In this document: piece by piece, positions 62,133 through 64,000 of the stretch
How the letters are laid out: the number at the start of each line of letters is the position of its first letter
Position numbering within the stretch: the stretch's first letter is position 1
Assembly (NCBI RefSeq): GCF_004216555.1
Contig: NZ_SGWQ01000003.1
Coordinates: 668,146 to 732,145 of the forward strand
Origin: Herbihabitans rhizosphaerae
GTDB lineage: Bacteria > Actinomycetota > Actinomycetes > Mycobacteriales > Pseudonocardiaceae
Reading direction: 5' to 3'
DNA length: 64,000 bases
Translations under genes and position numbers: made by a program
Notes under the pieces: generated by a model
Databases searched by the model: none
The model's input: the letters and a program-made list of their open reading frames with translations, nothing else
Told to the model about the DNA's origin: nothing

Positions 62133-63311
62133 TCAGTAAGGCTTGTACCCGCCGCCGCCGGAGATGGAGGCCAGGCCCGGGTGCTCGTCCAGGCTGCCGT
62201 ACCGGTCGAAGGTGTACTTCACACCGGCGACGATGTTGTCCACCGGATTCCAGATGTCCTTGTGGCCGGGCACCGAGTGCGCGTCGAACGTCGGGTCGAT
62301 GCACTGCATCAGGCCCTTGGACGGGGTGCCCTTTGCCGCGTTGGAGTCCCAGTCGTTGATCGCGTTCGGGTCGCCGCCGGACTCGTGCTGGATGATCGTC
62401 CAGATCTGCTGGATGTTCTCCTCGGTGACCGGGATCCCGTTCTCCTGCAGGATCTTGATCGCCTCGCGGATCCACTGGTCGACGTTGCCGGGCGGCGGGC
62501 CGGCGGGCGGGCCGCCACTCGGGCCGAGGCCGCCACCGCCGCCGCTGCCACCGGATCCGCCGGACGAGCCGCTGTCGGAGTTGGAGCCGCCGCTGGAAGA
62601 GTTCGGCGAACCCGAGTTCGAGCTGTTGTTGCTGCCCGGCGGCGGCTGGTTGCTGGACGGGTCGGTCTGGCCGTTCTGACCGGGCGGCGGCTCCGGCGTG
62701 GCCGTCCACTGCACCGGCTTGCCGGGGCCTGGCGTGAACGGCTGTTCGCCTGGCGACTTGACGTCGAGCAGCGACGGCTTGATCTCACCCGGGCGCTTGG
62801 CCAGCGCGTCCTTGGCGGTGTTCAGCGCGGTGTTGGCGTTGGTGATCTGCTCGTTGATCAGGCTCTGGTACCCGGTGGCGAGCGAGTCGGCCTTGGCGAT
62901 CAGCTTGTCGTCTTCCCCCTTGAGGCCCTTGGTCGCCTCGCGGTACTCCCGCAGCAGCTTCTCGAAGTGGCCCTCCATGGCGCCCTTCGCGTCGCTGATG
63001 CCCTTGCCGGCGGCCCGGAGGTCCTTCGCCGCGTTGGTGTAGGCCTCCTTCAGCGAGCTGCCACCCTTGTCGATCTGCCCCATGTAGGTGACGAACGCGT
63101 CGGCAGAGCTGCCCTCCCAGCGGCCGTCGAGATTCGTCACGGCCTTGTTGACCTCGGAGCGCCACTCCTCGACCCCGGTCGACGCGGTGTCGAACTTGCC
63201 GGCCAGTGTCTCGATCTCGCCCGGCTTGGCCTTGTAGACCTTGTCCGCGTCGGTCGCGAGCTTCTTGGCGACCGTCCCCGGCATCGCGGCGACCTCGTCG
63301 CGTGCGGCCAC
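62133..63311 (-). CDS. WXG100-like ESX substrate fused to lytic transglycosylase domain
   Basis: A 392-residue protein. Residues 1-105 are a WXG100-like helical hairpin with the turn DGRWEGSSADAF (Trp65). Residues 190-270 are a Pro/Ser/Gly linker. Residues 275-390 are an SLT/lytic-transglycosylase domain with the catalytic Glu in IIQHESGGDPNAIN (about 310), GLMQCIDPTF and NIVAGVKYTFDRYG. Start GTG 63311. It looks like a peptidoglycan-cleaving ESX effector or a cell-wall remodelling factor needed for secretion. The WXG-like protein at 63344 precedes it on the same strand. Lacks a Sec signal peptide, consistent with type VII export. Confidence 0.88.
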   Translation of the reverse strand: MAARDEVAAMPGTVAKKLATDADKVYKAKPGEIETLAGKFDTASTGVEEWRSEVNKAVTNLDGRWEGSSADAFVTYMGQIDKGGSSLKEAYTNAAKDLRAAGKGISDAKGAMEGHFEKLLREYREATKGLKGEDDKLIAKADSLATGYQSLINEQITNANTALNTAKDALAKRPGEIKPSLLDVKSPGEQPFTPGPGKPVQWTATPEPPPGQNGQTDPSSNQPPPGSNNSSNSGSPNSSSGGSNSDSGSSGGSGGSGGGGGLGPSGGPPAGPPPGNVDQWIREAIKILQENGIPVTEENIQQIWTIIQHESGGDPNAINDWDSNAAKGTPSKGLMQCIDPTFDAHSVPGHKDIWNPVDNIVAGVKYTFDRYGSLDEHPGLASISGGGGYKPY

Positions 63312-63343
63312 TGTGTCCTCCCCTTACGGCTGATCGACGGTGA

Positions 63344-63652
63344 TCAGCGCTGCACGCCGAACTGTTGGGCGCTCTTGTCCTCGTTGTTGGTCACGGTCTG
63401 CACGACGGCGTCGAGCGCCTTGGCGACCTCGTCGAGCAATGTCGAGGCCTTGTTGCACTGCCCGACCGACTTGTTGGCGAAATCGCCCACGGCGGTCGCC
63501 ATCGCCTGCGCGGAATCCAGATCGCCGAACAGGCTCTTGTCGCCCTGCACGCCCCGGAGCGGGTCGGCGACCTGCGACGCCTTGCCCTTCTTGCCGGCGA
63601 CGGCGACCCCGACGGCCTCGATCCCCTCGACGTTCCACCTGGCTACGGTCAC
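63344..63652 (-). CDS. WXG100/Esx-like partner protein
   Basis: A 102-residue, alpha-helical protein (VARWNVEGIEAVGVAVAGKKGKASQVADPLRGVQG ... AVGDFANKSVGQCNKASTLLDEVAKALDAVVQTVTNNEDK). Size, helix-loop-helix pattern and position just upstream of the WXG-transglycosylase gene suggest an Esx-type partner, although no clear WxG turn is seen. GTG 63652 has AAGGGG seven bases upstream. Function inferred from context. Confidence 0.65.
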   Translation of the reverse strand: MTVARWNVEGIEAVGVAVAGKKGKASQVADPLRGVQGDKSLFGDLDSAQAMATAVGDFANKSVGQCNKASTLLDEVAKALDAVVQTVTNNEDKSAQQFGVQR

Positions 63653-63761
63653 GCGGATACCCCTTCGAACGACAGCGCCACGCATGCGACGCGTGTTGTC
63701 CCCCGCCGGTTCCCGACCAACTGTAAATGAACGCGGTCAGCGTGTGACGGCGTTCGGGGAA

Positions 63762-64000
63762 TCAGCCGCGAACGGGTATCCCGATCTCGCCGGTCGCCGC
63801 GCGCTGGGCGATGTCGGTGCGGTGGTGCGAGCCGGCCAGGTGCACCGACTCGGCGATCTCGTAGGCCCTGCGGCGCGCGTCGTCCAGGTCATCGCCAAGC
63901 CCGACGGCGGACAGCACCCGGCCGCCGGCGGAGACCACGGCACCGTCGTCGCGGCGGCGGGTACCGGCGTGCAGCACGCCTTCCGCCTCGCTGCCGGTGA
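63762..64000 (-). CDS. purD: Phosphoribosylamine-glycine ligase (5' end outside window)
   Basis: Only the last about 78 residues are in the window: TGSEAEGVLHAGTRRRDDGAVVSAGGRVLSAVGLGDDLDDARRRAYEIAESVHLAGSHHRTDIAQRA. This is the C-terminal ATP-grasp extension of GAR synthetase (GGRVLSAVGLG, AYEIAESVHL, RTDIAQRA are its conserved blocks). Step two of purine synthesis. Same strand as the rest of the pur genes. Confidence 0.93.
   Translation of the reverse strand, partial: TGSEAEGVLHAGTRRRDDGAVVSAGGRVLSAVGLGDDLDDARRRAYEIAESVHLAGSHHRTDIAQRAATGEIGIPVRG

Overview
High-GC actinobacterial chromosome. The paired ESX/type VII cassettes (PPE-like protein with an EspG-like partner), DUF3558 lipoproteins, RsiG, SigE-family sigma factors, DUF397 with a DUF5753-type regulator and DUF3073 together point to the Pseudonocardiales, most likely Pseudonocardiaceae. 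There is no phage, plasmid, CRISPR or rRNA signal and no convincing tRNA, so this reads as core chromosome with local gene decay. No gene-free stretch exceeds 300 bases.

The backbone is the dispersed purine pathway. All its genes lie on the minus strand: purD (partial, right edge), purB (50.9-52.4 kb), purC (44.2-45.0), purS-purQ (34.1-35.0), purL (28.1-30.4) and purF-purM (6.2-8.8). Unrelated genes fill the gaps.

Left part (0-31 kb): a partial epoxide hydrolase; a decayed LysE exporter; a beta-keto acid cleavage enzyme; rsiG (c-di-GMP-responsive anti-sigma); a SigE-type sigma factor with its membrane partner; a POT transporter; an AsnC/LuxR pair that has lost both 5' ends; ESX cassette 1 (12.3-16.7 kb); a PAS-GGDEF-EAL protein; a secreted GH25 lysozyme; a coiled-coil protein with 21-bp repeats; an HTH/DUF397 pair; and ESX cassette 2 (24.9-28.0 kb), a paralogue of cassette 1.

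Middle part (30-50 kb): a two-gene ABC exporter whose nucleotide-binding domains are degenerate in complementary ways; an epimerase; a YeeE/TsuA-type sulfur transporter; a GMC oxidoreductase and an aldehyde dehydrogenase; a metallo-hydrolase; a subtilase; a SAM hydrolase; a MOSC protein; and a polar amino acid ABC importer.

Right part (50-64 kb): an ECF41-type sigma factor; then a tandem block of four SigE-type sigma/membrane-protein modules, three intact and one collapsed into a fused pseudogene; a threonine aldolase; an arginase remnant against a Kv-type channel; a secreted S1 protease; and an ESX substrate carrying a lytic transglycosylase domain.

Two patterns stand out. First, many intervals between convergent genes carry one of four families of short hairpin repeats, each present at least twice in the window, one with base-pair covariation. 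Second, the palindrome GTCCAC(A/T)GTGGAC occurs seven times, mostly inside coding sequence. In addition, at least four genes or gene pairs are decayed by deletion.
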